Origin: CAZUZD01 sp964624465
GTDB taxonomy: Bacteria > Planctomycetota > Planctomycetia > Isosphaerales > Isosphaeraceae
DNA length: 7,424 bases
Assembly: GCA_964624465.1 (NCBI GenBank)
Contig: CAZUZD010000303.1
Coordinates: forward strand, 1-7,424
Reading direction: 5' to 3'
The notes under the pieces are model-generated. The model was not told where the DNA came from, ran no database searches, and saw only the letters and a program-made list of their open reading frames with translations. Shown piece after piece: positions 1 to 5,367 of this stretch. How positions within the stretch are numbered: position 1 is the first letter of the stretch; the number at the start of each line of letters is the position of its first letter. The position numbers and the translations under genes are program-made.

Positions 1-38
1 CTGTGCGGACCGATCCGAATCGAAGCCGGTCCGCACAG
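1..38. repeat. Perfect 12-bp inverted repeat (stem-loop) at left edge
   Basis: The arms ctgtgcggaccg (1-12) and cggtccgcacag (27-38) are exact reverse complements separated by a 14-nt loop. The stem starts at base 1, so it may continue outside the window. No T-run follows, so it is not a classical intrinsic terminator. It lies 63 bp before the first gene's ATG and could end the transcript of an unseen upstream gene or act as a leader hairpin. The repeat is seen directly; its role is inference. Confidence 0.6.
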
Positions 39-89
39 CGGACCCTACAAGACCCAGACGCCGCTGGCTCGACTCCACCCGACTTCCCC

Positions 90-93
90 GAGG
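90..93 (+). promoter_or_regulatory. Ribosome binding site GAGG for the cytochrome-WD40 gene
   Basis: GAGG lies 8 nt before the ATG at 102. It supports that start over the in-frame GTG at 3, which sits inside the edge stem-loop and would add 33 charged, Pro-rich residues ahead of the signal peptide. Confidence 0.45.
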
Positions 94-101
94 CGCCGAC
101 G

Positions 102-2213
102 ATGTTTCTCCCCGTGGTCCTGCTCGCGCTGGCCCTGGACGACGCCCCGGCGGCGAAGAAGGTCAACTACACGGACGACGTGGCGGCCATCTTTGGCGCC
201 CGCTGCAACGCCTGCCACAACAACGACAAGAAGAAGGGCGGCCTGATCCTCGACAACTTCGCCGCCCTCATGCAGGGCGGGGCCTCGGGCGCGGTCGTCG
301 AGCCGGGGGACGCCTCGAACAGCCGGCTCTACCTGCTGATGGCTCACGAGGAGGAGCCGAAGATGCCGCCGGGCGCCCCCAAGGTGCCCGACGCCGAGCT
401 GGCGAAGGTCAAGGCGTGGATCGAGGCCGGCGCGCCCGAGAACTCGGGCAGCGTGGTGGCCATGAAGGAGAAGCCGAAGCTCGACTTCAAGCTCGACCCG
501 GCCGCCATCGGCAAGCCGCAGGGCGAGCCCGCCATGCCGCAGAACTACACCACCGAGCCGGTGGTCGTGAGCGCCCGGCCCGAGGCCGTCACCGCCCTGG
601 CCGCCAGCCCCTGGGCCCCGCTGGTCGCCGTCTCGGGCCACCGCCAGGTGCTGCTCTACCACGCCCAGGCCGGCCGGCTGCTGGGCGTGCTGCCGTTCCC
701 CGAGGGGCACATCGCGAGCCTCAAGTTCAGCCGCGACGGCGACCTGCTGCTGGCCGCCGGCGGCCGCGGCGGGCAGTCGGGCCGCGTGGTCGTCTGGGAC
801 GTCAAGACCGGCAACCGCCTCTTCGAGGTCGGCAAGGAGTACGACACCGTGCTCGCCGCCGACATCAGCCCCGACCGCTCGCAGGTCGCCCTCGGCGGCC
901 CGAGCAAGGTCCTGCGGGTCTACAACACCGCCGACGGCGAGCTCGCCTACGAGTGCAAGAAGCACACCGACTGGGTCACCGCCGTCGCCTTCAGCCCCGA
1001 CGGCGTGCTCCTGACCTCGGGCGACCGCAACGGCGGCCTGCTCGTGTGGGAGGCCCCCAGCGGCCGCGAGTTCTACGACCTCCGCAACCACACGGCGATG
1101 ATCACTGACGTGGCCTGGCGGCCCGACTCCAACGTGCTGGCCAGCGCCTCGGAGGACGGGTCGATCCGCCTCTGGGAGATGAACGGTGGCACCCAGGTGA
1201 AGACCTGGGCCGCCCACGGTGGCGGCGTCGAGAGCGTCCGGTTCGCCAAGGACGGCCGGCTCGCCTCGGCGGGCCGCGACCGCGTCGGCAAGCTCTGGGA
1301 CCAGAACGGCGCCGTCCAGAAGCAGTTCGAGGCGATGGCCGACGTCGCCGTGCAGGCCGCCTTCCGCCACGACGAGCAGGCCGTCTTCGTCGGCGACCTC
1401 TCGGGCGAGGTCCGGATCTTCGAGCCCACCGGCGGCGCCCGGATCGGCGCGCTGGCGACCCGCGTCGAGCCGGTGGCCGCCCGCCTGGTCACCGTCACGA
1501 AGGCCCAGGCCGAGGCCCAGCAGGCGGCCGACGCCGCCACCAAGGAGCTGGCCGCGCTCCAGGCCGCCGCGCAGACGCAGGCCGAGGCCCTGGCCAAGGC
1601 GCAGCAGGCGTTCGCCGCCGCCGAGGCCGCCCTGGCCGCCACCACCAAGGCCGCCGTCGACGCCGAAGCCGCGCTGACCCGCGCCGGCGGGGTCGAGGCC
1701 GAGATGGCGAAGACCGAGGCCGCCGCGGCCCAGGCCGCCGACGCCGCCCGCAAGGCGCGCGACGCCGCCCTGGCCGACCTCAAGGCGAAGGCCGAGGCCG
1801 CCAAGAACGGCGCCCCCGACACGGCCGCCGCCCTGGCGGAGGCGACGAAGGCGCTCGAGGCCCAGCTGCCGAAGTGGACGGCCGCCATCGAGGCCGTCGC
1901 GCCCGCCAGCCTGATGGCCTCCAAGGCCAGCGGTCTGCGGATCGCCGCCGAGGCCCCCCTGCCCCTGCTCAAGCAGACCGCCACCGCGGCCACCGCCGCC
2001 GTGCCCGCCCGCAAGGCCGAGCTCGACGCCGCCACCGCCGCGAAGACCGCCGCCGACGCCGCCGTCGCCGCCAAGGCCCCCGCCGTCCAGGCCCTGGTCG
2101 CCCGCGCCGCCGACCTCAAGGCCGAGGCCGACGCCCTCGTCGCCGAGCAGCAGCGGGCCCAGGCCGCCGCCACCCAGTCGGCCTCCGTCGACACCGGCAC
2201 CCCGAAGCCGTAA
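102..2213 (+). CDS. Exported PSCyt1 cytochrome c / WD40 propeller / Ala-rich coiled-coil protein
   Basis: 703-residue protein, probably exported and haem-bearing; its exact role is unknown. Residues 1-18 form a short hydrophobic signal (FLPVVLLALAL) without basic residues at its start. Residues about 24-112 match the Planctomycete cytochrome c domain: CNACH at 35-39 binds haem, GGLILD and GG follow, M88 in KMPPG is the likely axial ligand, and the domain ends in KAWIEAGAP. Residues about 161-451 hold seven WD40-like units (for example AFSPDG...LLVWE and ASASEDGSIRLWE), enough for a closed propeller. Residues about 455-700 are Ala/Lys/Glu/Gln-rich, probably coiled coil, and end in a loose Pro/Thr tail. 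In planctomycetes such proteins often lie beside DUF1549/DUF1553 and DUF1501 genes (known of the family); those would have to be upstream, outside the window. The ATG at 102 was chosen because it gives a signal peptide and has GAGG 8 nt upstream. Family assignment is firm; electron transfer or surface scaffolding is inference. Confidence 0.9.
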   Translation: MFLPVVLLALALDDAPAAKKVNYTDDVAAIFGARCNACHNNDKKKGGLILDNFAALMQGGASGAVVEPGDASNSRLYLLMAHEEEPKMPPGAPKVPDAELAKVKAWIEAGAPENSGSVVAMKEKPKLDFKLDPAAIGKPQGEPAMPQNYTTEPVVVSARPEAVTALAASPWAPLVAVSGHRQVLLYHAQAGRLLGVLPFPEGHIASLKFSRDGDLLLAAGGRGGQSGRVVVWDVKTGNRLFEVGKEYDTVLAADISPDRSQVALGGPSKVLRVYNTADGELAYECKKHTDWVTAVAFSPDGVLLTSGDRNGGLLVWEAPSGREFYDLRNHTAMITDVAWRPDSNVLASASEDGSIRLWEMNGGTQVKTWAAHGGGVESVRFAKDGRLASAGRDRVGKLWDQNGAVQKQFEAMADVAVQAAFRHDEQAVFVGDLSGEVRIFEPTGGARIGALATRVEPVAARLVTVTKAQAEAQQAADAATKELAALQAAAQTQAEALAKAQQAFAAAEAALAATTKAAVDAEAALTRAGGVEAEMAKTEAAAAQAADAARKARDAALADLKAKAEAAKNGAPDTAAALAEATKALEAQLPKWTAAIEAVAPASLMASKASGLRIAAEAPLPLLKQTATAATAAVPARKAELDAATAAKTAADAAVAAKAPAVQALVARAADLKAEADALVAEQQRAQAAATQSASVDTGTPKP

Positions 2214-2304
2214 CCTCCCGCATCGCCTCGGAGGACCGGACCTGGCCCCCGGCCCTCGATCGCCGACCGTGCCGCTTCCCCACCCCACCCCGCAGCTCCG
2301 TTCT

Positions 2305-2334
2305 CGCCCCGCGCGAGCCGGGGTTCGCGGGGCG
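2305..2334 (+). terminator. GC-rich stem-loop, possible terminator
   Basis: The arms cgccccgcg (2305-2313) and cgcggggcg (2326-2334) are perfect reverse complements around a 12-nt loop, about 90 nt after the stop codon of the cytochrome-WD40 gene. The stem is all G/C and would be very stable. No T-run follows, so use as a terminator is a guess from position only. Confidence 0.3.
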
Positions 2335-2376
2335 GGGCCATTCCGGTCGCCACCCTCGCGTCAATCGGGGTCGGAA

Positions 2377-2391
2377 GCGGAGGCCCTCCGC
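2377..2391. repeat. 15-nt near-perfect palindrome
   Basis: gcggagg, one central C, then cctccgc: 7-bp arms around a single base. Too tight to form a full hairpin, so at most a 6-bp stem with a 3-nt loop, or a symmetrical protein-binding site. It lies in non-coding sequence. Chance is possible at this base composition. Confidence 0.4.
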
Positions 2392-2447
2392 GACTCCGGG
2401 GCGCCGCCGGCTCGTGCCGACGTCGCTGCCCGGGCAACCGAGTCGTC

Positions 2448-2477
2448 GGCGTGGCCACGCTCCGCTGGGGCCACGCC
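2448..2477. repeat. 9-bp inverted repeat with 12-nt spacer
   Basis: ggcgtggcc (2448-2456) pairs perfectly with ggccacgcc (2469-2477). The geometry (9-bp arms, 12-nt loop) is the same as in the stem-loop at 2305-2334, but the arm sequences differ. It is followed by the REP-like pair from 2533. Function unknown. Confidence 0.4.
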
Positions 2478-2532
2478 ACACCGGCCGTCTCTCCGGGGCC
2501 GGCACCCTGGCAACCCGGCGGATTGCTCGTCC

Positions 2533-2565
2533 CGTAGGTCGGATGAGCGGAGCGAAATCCGACGG
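2533..2565 (+). repeat. REP-like unit, copy 1 (GTAG-headed palindrome)
   Basis: The unit begins c-GTAG and continues into an imperfect palindrome with outer arms gtcggat (2538-2544) and atccgac (2557-2563). The 12-nt middle (gagcggagcgaa) can add a short GC pairing around a gga loop. A GTAG tetranucleotide just 5' of an imperfect palindrome is the typical layout of REPs mobilised by RAYT transposases; the E. coli REP also reads GTAGG-CGGAT at this point. Confidence 0.75.
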
Positions 2566-2642
2566 GCTGGAGCGAGGGATGGATCGTCACGACTGACCGC
2601 AGGACCCCCGATCGGCGGGCCGACTGGCGGGCGCCTCCGAGG

Positions 2643-2675
2643 CCGTCGGATTTCGCTCCGCTCATCCGACCTACG
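2643..2675 (-). repeat. REP-like unit, copy 2 (inverted)
   Basis: Exact reverse complement of copy 1 over all 33 nt, ending in ctac (2671-2674), which is the GTAG head read on the minus strand. The flanking sequences of the two copies do not match, so the repeated unit has sharp edges. Translated in the flanking ORFs these units give the spurious strings SDERSEIR and ISLRSSDLR. Confidence 0.75.
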
Positions 2676-2698
2676 AGAATTCCCCGTCCGAGGCTGCT

Positions 2699-2723
2699 GG
2701 TGCCGGGCTCGGCTCGCGGCACC
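2699..2723. repeat. 7-bp inverted repeat
   Basis: ggtgccg (2699-2705) and cggcacc (2717-2723) are perfect complements around an 11-nt loop. Short enough to be chance in GC-rich DNA. No known role. Confidence 0.25.
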
Positions 2724-2777
2724 CGGGCGCCCTGGCCTGTCCGGTGTGTCGTCGGGCGGATCCGGATGGCGCGCGGC

Positions 2778-2806
2778 TGGAGCCTCGCGATGGGTTCGGC
2801 TAGGAT
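2778..2806 (+). promoter_or_regulatory. Weak candidate sigma70-type promoter for the hydrolase operon
   Basis: taggat (2801-2806) resembles a -10 box as used in high-GC bacteria and sits 17 nt after tggagc (2778-2783), which matches only 3 of 6 positions of the -35 consensus. It is about 93 nt upstream of the hydrolase ATG and just before the dyad at 2835-2858. No transcript data; the match is weak. Confidence 0.2.
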
Positions 2807-2834
2807 GCGGGGCTCTCAGGCCCGCACGCGATGA

Positions 2835-2858
2835 GGTCGATCGACGGATGGATCGACC
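2835..2858. promoter_or_regulatory. Dyad ggtcgatc-N8-gatcgacc, possible operator
   Basis: Perfect 8-bp inverted half-sites separated by 8 nt (2835-2842 and 2851-2858), located 41 nt before the hydrolase ATG and about 28 nt after the candidate -10 box. Half-site centres are 16 bp apart, roughly one and a half helix turns. It could be a repressor site or a leader hairpin in the 5' UTR. The symmetry is seen directly; a regulatory role is inference. Confidence 0.35.
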
Positions 2859-2884
2859 GACCGCGTGCCAGGCGAGGGACCTCC

Positions 2885-2888
2885 GGAG
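2885..2888 (+). promoter_or_regulatory. Ribosome binding site GGAG for the serine hydrolase
   Basis: GGAG 10 nt before the ATG at 2899. It fixes the start directly ahead of a clear signal peptide and argues against the in-frame ATG at 2848 and the much longer upstream extension. Confidence 0.55.
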
Positions 2889-2898
2889 CGACGCGCCG

Positions 2899-4245
2899 AT
2901 GATCCGACCCCAGCCTCGGCCACCGACGGTGCGGCTGCGAGTGCTGCCGCTCCTGCTCCTGCTGCTGATCCCGCAGGCCGCGGTGGCGCAGCCCGCCACC
3001 GGGTTGCCGCAGGGTGAGGCCCACGCGCTGGGCTTCCGGCCCGAGCGGCTGACCGCGATCGACGCGCTGCTGGACGACGCCGTGAAGGCGGGGCGAATCG
3101 CGGGCGGGTCGGCGCTCGTCGCACGATATGGCCAGGTGGCGTATCTGCACACGGCCGGTCAGCGCGATCGCGAGGCGAGTTTGCCGTTCACGCCCGAGAC
3201 GATCGTCCGGATCGCCTCGATGACCAAGCCGATCACCTCCGTGGCGATCCTGATCCTGGCCGACGACGGCAAGCTCAAGCTCGACGACCCGGTGGCGAAG
3301 TATTTGCCTGAGTTCGCCCAAATGCAGGTGCTGGTGCCACGAGAGCCGAACGCCGAGGGGCCGCCGTACACGGCGGTGCCGGCGGCGCGACCGATCACGA
3401 TCCACCACCTGCTCACGCACACCGCCGGCCTGGGCTACGGCCTGGCGAACTCTGCCCCCTTGAGCCCGCTGTACCTCGACGCGGCGGTCTCCGACGGCCT
3501 GGTGCAGACGCCCGGCAGCCTGGCGGCGAACATCCGGCGGCTGGCCCGGGTCCCCTTGCAGTTCCACCCCGGCGACCGCTGGCAGTACAGCCTGGCGACC
3601 GACGTCCTGGGCCGGGTGGTCGAGGCCGCGTCGGGCCAGACCTTTGGCGCCTTCTGCCGCGAGCGGATCTTCGCGCCGCTGAAGATGGTCGATACCCACT
3701 TCCTCGTGCCCGAGGCGAAGCGCGAGCGCCTGGCGGCCGTGTACGGCGTGGGCGGCGACGGCCTGGCCCATCGCACCGGCGCCCAGCCCGTGCAGCGCGG
3801 GGCCCTGGTGTACTCCACGACCTATCCCACCTGGGACGACGGCCAGTACGAATCCGGCGGCGCGGGGCTCTGCTCGACGCTGGGCGACTACGCCCGGTTC
3901 CTCCAGATGCTCCTGAACAACGGCCAGCTCGACGGCGCCCGCGTGCTGAAGGCCGAGACCGTCGAGGCGATGACCCGCAACCAGATCGGCGACCTGCCGA
4001 TGCCCGACTGGGGCCACGGCGACCGCTTCGGCTACGGCGTCGCCGTGGTCACGCAGCCGGTGGCCGGTGGCGCGAACGCCGGGGCGTTCTCGTGGGGCGG
4101 GTTCTTCACCACGTACTTCTGGGCCGATCGCCAGCGCGACGTGATCGGCATCCTGTTCACCCAGACCTATCCGGCCGGCACGCTCAAGCTCCGCGAGGAG
4201 TTCCAGCGCCTGACGTACGAGGCCCTCAAGGACGACACGCGATGA
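2899..4245 (+). CDS. Exported serine hydrolase, beta-lactamase class C / EstB-like family
   Basis: 448-residue hydrolase of the beta-lactamase (PF00144) superfamily. Residues 1-30 are a classical signal peptide: basic n-region (RLR), poly-Leu core and AVA-Q cleavage at about 30/31, so the mature enzyme is periplasmic or surface-located. The catalytic motifs are present: S107-M-T-K110 (nucleophile Ser and general-base Lys), Y230-S-L in QYSLATDVLG, and W399-G-G in place of the KTG box, as in EstB-like esterases. The family block HHLLTHTAGLGYG lies between the first two motifs. Members include esterases, D-amino peptidases and lactamases; the WGG version favours an esterase or peptidase-like hydrolase rather than antibiotic resistance, but the substrate cannot be read from sequence. 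The stop codon overlaps the next gene's start (ATGA), indicating co-translation. The ATG at 2899 was chosen because of the RBS at 2885 and the signal peptide. Confidence 0.93.
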   Translation: MIRPQPRPPTVRLRVLPLLLLLLIPQAAVAQPATGLPQGEAHALGFRPERLTAIDALLDDAVKAGRIAGGSALVARYGQVAYLHTAGQRDREASLPFTPETIVRIASMTKPITSVAILILADDGKLKLDDPVAKYLPEFAQMQVLVPREPNAEGPPYTAVPAARPITIHHLLTHTAGLGYGLANSAPLSPLYLDAAVSDGLVQTPGSLAANIRRLARVPLQFHPGDRWQYSLATDVLGRVVEAASGQTFGAFCRERIFAPLKMVDTHFLVPEAKRERLAAVYGVGGDGLAHRTGAQPVQRGALVYSTTYPTWDDGQYESGGAGLCSTLGDYARFLQMLLNNGQLDGARVLKAETVEAMTRNQIGDLPMPDWGHGDRFGYGVAVVTQPVAGGANAGAFSWGGFFTTYFWADRQRDVIGILFTQTYPAGTLKLREEFQRLTYEALKDDTR

Positions 4246-5258
4246 CTGCAAGTGCGAGTGCCCCGGCCGCCGGCCCGTTCGCGGCCGAGCTGGCCCTGGC
4301 CGTGGCCGCCGTGCGCCGCGCCTCGGCGCTCTGCCAGGCGGTGCGGGCGACCCTCGACCCCGGCACGCTGGCCAAGGCCGACCTGAGCCCGGTCACCGTC
4401 GCCGACTTCGGCAGCCAGGCCGTCGTCGCCCACGCCCTGGCCGGCGCCCTGCCGCACGACCCGCTCGTGGCCGAGGAGGACGCCGCCGATCTGCGCCGGC
4501 CCGAGAACGCCGGGGCCCGCGCGGCCGTCGCGCGCCATGTTGCGGCCGTCGTGCCGGGGGCCGACGCGGCGGCCGTGCTCGACTGGATCGACCGCGGTGG
4601 CGCCGCGGCCGGCGCCGGTCGGTTCTGGACGCTCGACCCGATCGATGGCACCAAGGGGTTCCTGCGGGGCGACCAGTACGCCGTGGCCCTGGCGCTGGTC
4701 GTCGGCGGCCGGGTCGAGGTCGCCGCACTGGCGTGCCCCGCGCTGCCGGCCGGGACCGACGGCCAGGGCTCCCCCGGCGTCATCTTCGCCGCCGTGCGGG
4801 GTCAGGGGACCACCGGCGTGCCGCTGGACGACCCGCACGCGACGCCGGTGCCCGTGCGCGTCGCCTCCGATGCTGACGCCGCGGCGATCCGGTTCTGCGA
4901 GTCGTTCGAGTCGGGCCACAGCGCCCACGGGCACGCCGCGCAGGTGGCCGAGCGGCTCGGGATCACGGCCGCGCCGATCCGCATGGACAGCCAGGCGAAG
5001 TACGGCGTGGTCGCGCGCGGCCAGGCCCATCTGTACCTGCGGCTGCCGACGCGGGTCGACTACCGCGAGAAGATCTGGGACCACGCCGCCGGCGCCCTGA
5101 TCGTCACCGAGGCCGGCGGGGTCGTTTCCGACGTCGACGGCCGGCCGCTCGACTTCGCCCTGGGCCGCGAGCTGGCCGCCAACCGCGGCGTGGTCGCCGC
5201 CGCCGGCCCGGCGCTGCACGCCCGGGTGCTGGAGGCGCTCCGGGCCGTCGACGTCTGA
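4242..5258 (+). CDS. 3'(2'),5'-bisphosphate nucleotidase, HAL2/SAL1 type (inositol monophosphatase superfamily)
   Basis: 338-residue cytosolic phosphatase that should convert 3'-phosphoadenosine 5'-phosphate (PAP) to AMP, removing the by-product of sulfate assimilation and sulfotransfer. The metal-site motifs of the Li+-sensitive phosphatases are complete: SPVTVAD55, E78-E79-D, D132-PID135-GTKGF and W279-D280-HAAG. The wording is closer to yeast Hal2/plant SAL1 than to E. coli CysQ: WTLDPIDGTKGFLRG, MDSQAKYGVVARG, LYLRLP and EKIWDHAAG all follow Hal2, and the length fits Hal2-type enzymes (CysQ is about 250 residues). No signal peptide is seen; the N-terminus is Ala-rich. The start overlaps the hydrolase stop by 4 nt, with AAGGA (4228-4232) 9 nt upstream as its RBS, so translational coupling is likely. 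Some activity on inositol polyphosphates cannot be excluded. Confidence 0.93.
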   Translation: MTASASAPAAGPFAAELALAVAAVRRASALCQAVRATLDPGTLAKADLSPVTVADFGSQAVVAHALAGALPHDPLVAEEDAADLRRPENAGARAAVARHVAAVVPGADAAAVLDWIDRGGAAAGAGRFWTLDPIDGTKGFLRGDQYAVALALVVGGRVEVAALACPALPAGTDGQGSPGVIFAAVRGQGTTGVPLDDPHATPVPVRVASDADAAAIRFCESFESGHSAHGHAAQVAERLGITAAPIRMDSQAKYGVVARGQAHLYLRLPTRVDYREKIWDHAAGALIVTEAGGVVSDVDGRPLDFALGRELAANRGVVAAAGPALHARVLEALRAVDV

Positions 5259-5280
5259 TCGGCCCGCGACCTCCCGTCCG

Positions 5281-5315
5281 CTCCACTCCACTCCGCTGCA
5301 CTCCACTCCGCTGCA
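5281..5315. repeat. Pentamer-based tandem repeat, including two exact 15-bp units
   Basis: ctccactccgctgca occurs twice head to tail (5286-5300 and 5301-5315), preceded by one more ctcca (5281-5285). The whole tract reads as seven pentamers of the form CT(C/G)C(A/G). Short tandem arrays like this arise by replication slippage and may vary in copy number between strains. It lies about 50-85 nt upstream of the next start codon. Confidence 0.75.
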
Positions 5316-5352
5316 CACCGCGCCACTCTCCTGCCCGCCCCTCTCCCCGGCC

Positions 5353-5357
5353 GGAGG
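5353..5357 (+). promoter_or_regulatory. Ribosome binding site GGAGG for the dehydrogenase-like gene
   Basis: Full GGAGG 10 nt before the ATG at 5368. A second ATG at 5360 is only 2 nt from it and opens just a three-codon frame (ATG CCC CGA TGA), so 5368 is the start. Confidence 0.6.
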
Positions 5358-5367
5358 CCATGCCCCG

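Larger units (their letters stand above)
2533..2675. repeat. BIME-like element: two inverted REP-like palindromes
   Basis: Two identical 33-nt units lie head to head in opposite orientation (2533-2565 on +, 2643-2675 on -), separated by a 77-nt spacer. Each can fold alone, or the two can pair into one 33-bp stem. The arrangement resembles the bacterial interspersed mosaic elements of enterobacteria, where REP units occur as inverted pairs in intergenic DNA and are mobilised by RAYT (Y1/TnpA-REP) transposases. No transposase gene is present in this window, so it would be a non-autonomous element moved in trans. The identity of the two arms is seen directly; the REP/RAYT link is inference from the layout and the GTAG head. 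Confidence 0.75.
2214..2898. other. 685-bp non-coding region rich in inverted repeats
   Basis: No credible gene is seen here. The reading frame of the downstream hydrolase stays open back to 2269, but that stretch translates to Arg/Ser/Gly-rich sequence, runs straight through the REP-like repeats and has no domain. The region holds several perfect inverted repeats (2305-2334, 2377-2391, 2448-2477, 2533-2675, 2699-2723, 2835-2858), listed separately. The first part probably carries transcription termination for the cytochrome gene and the last 100 bp the promoter and leader of the hydrolase gene; both are inference. Confidence 0.7.
5259..5367. other. Intergenic spacer with leader of the dehydrogenase-like gene
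   Basis: 109 bp, strongly C-rich on the + strand, between the nucleotidase stop and the next ATG. It contains the pentamer-based tandem repeat at 5281-5315 and the RBS at 5353. I see no clear terminator stem or promoter box, so read-through from the upstream operon is possible. Confidence 0.5.

Noticed and set aside
3..101. In-frame GTG start for the cytochrome-WD40 gene
   Set aside because: It lies within the edge stem-loop, and the added residues are charged and Pro-rich ahead of the signal peptide; the ATG at 102 has its own GAGG.
45..2288. 747-codon open frame on the minus strand opposite the cytochrome-WD40 gene
   Set aside because: The translation is Gly/Leu/Arg-rich low complexity without any domain; it is the mirror of strong G/C third-position bias in the real gene.
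1073..2722. 549-codon minus-strand frame across the coiled-coil region and intergenic repeats
   Set aside because: Ala/Ser/Arg-rich, no domain, reads through the REP-like pair; a shadow frame.
2269..2898. N-terminal extension of the serine hydrolase by 210 codons
   Set aside because: It would bury the signal peptide, translates repeats as SDERSEIR/ISLRSSDLR, and is bypassed by a good RBS and ATG at 2885/2899.
2214..2898. CRISPR array, tRNA or other structured RNA gene in the non-coding region
   Set aside because: No regularly spaced direct repeats and no cloverleaf or known RNA motif seen; only scattered inverted repeats.
2899..4245. True antibiotic-resistance beta-lactamase
   Set aside because: The third motif is WGG rather than KTG and the overall pattern is EstB-like; lactam hydrolysis is not supported.
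2800..4251. 483-codon minus-strand frame opposite the serine hydrolase
   Set aside because: No domain; the + strand frame has a signal peptide and all catalytic motifs.
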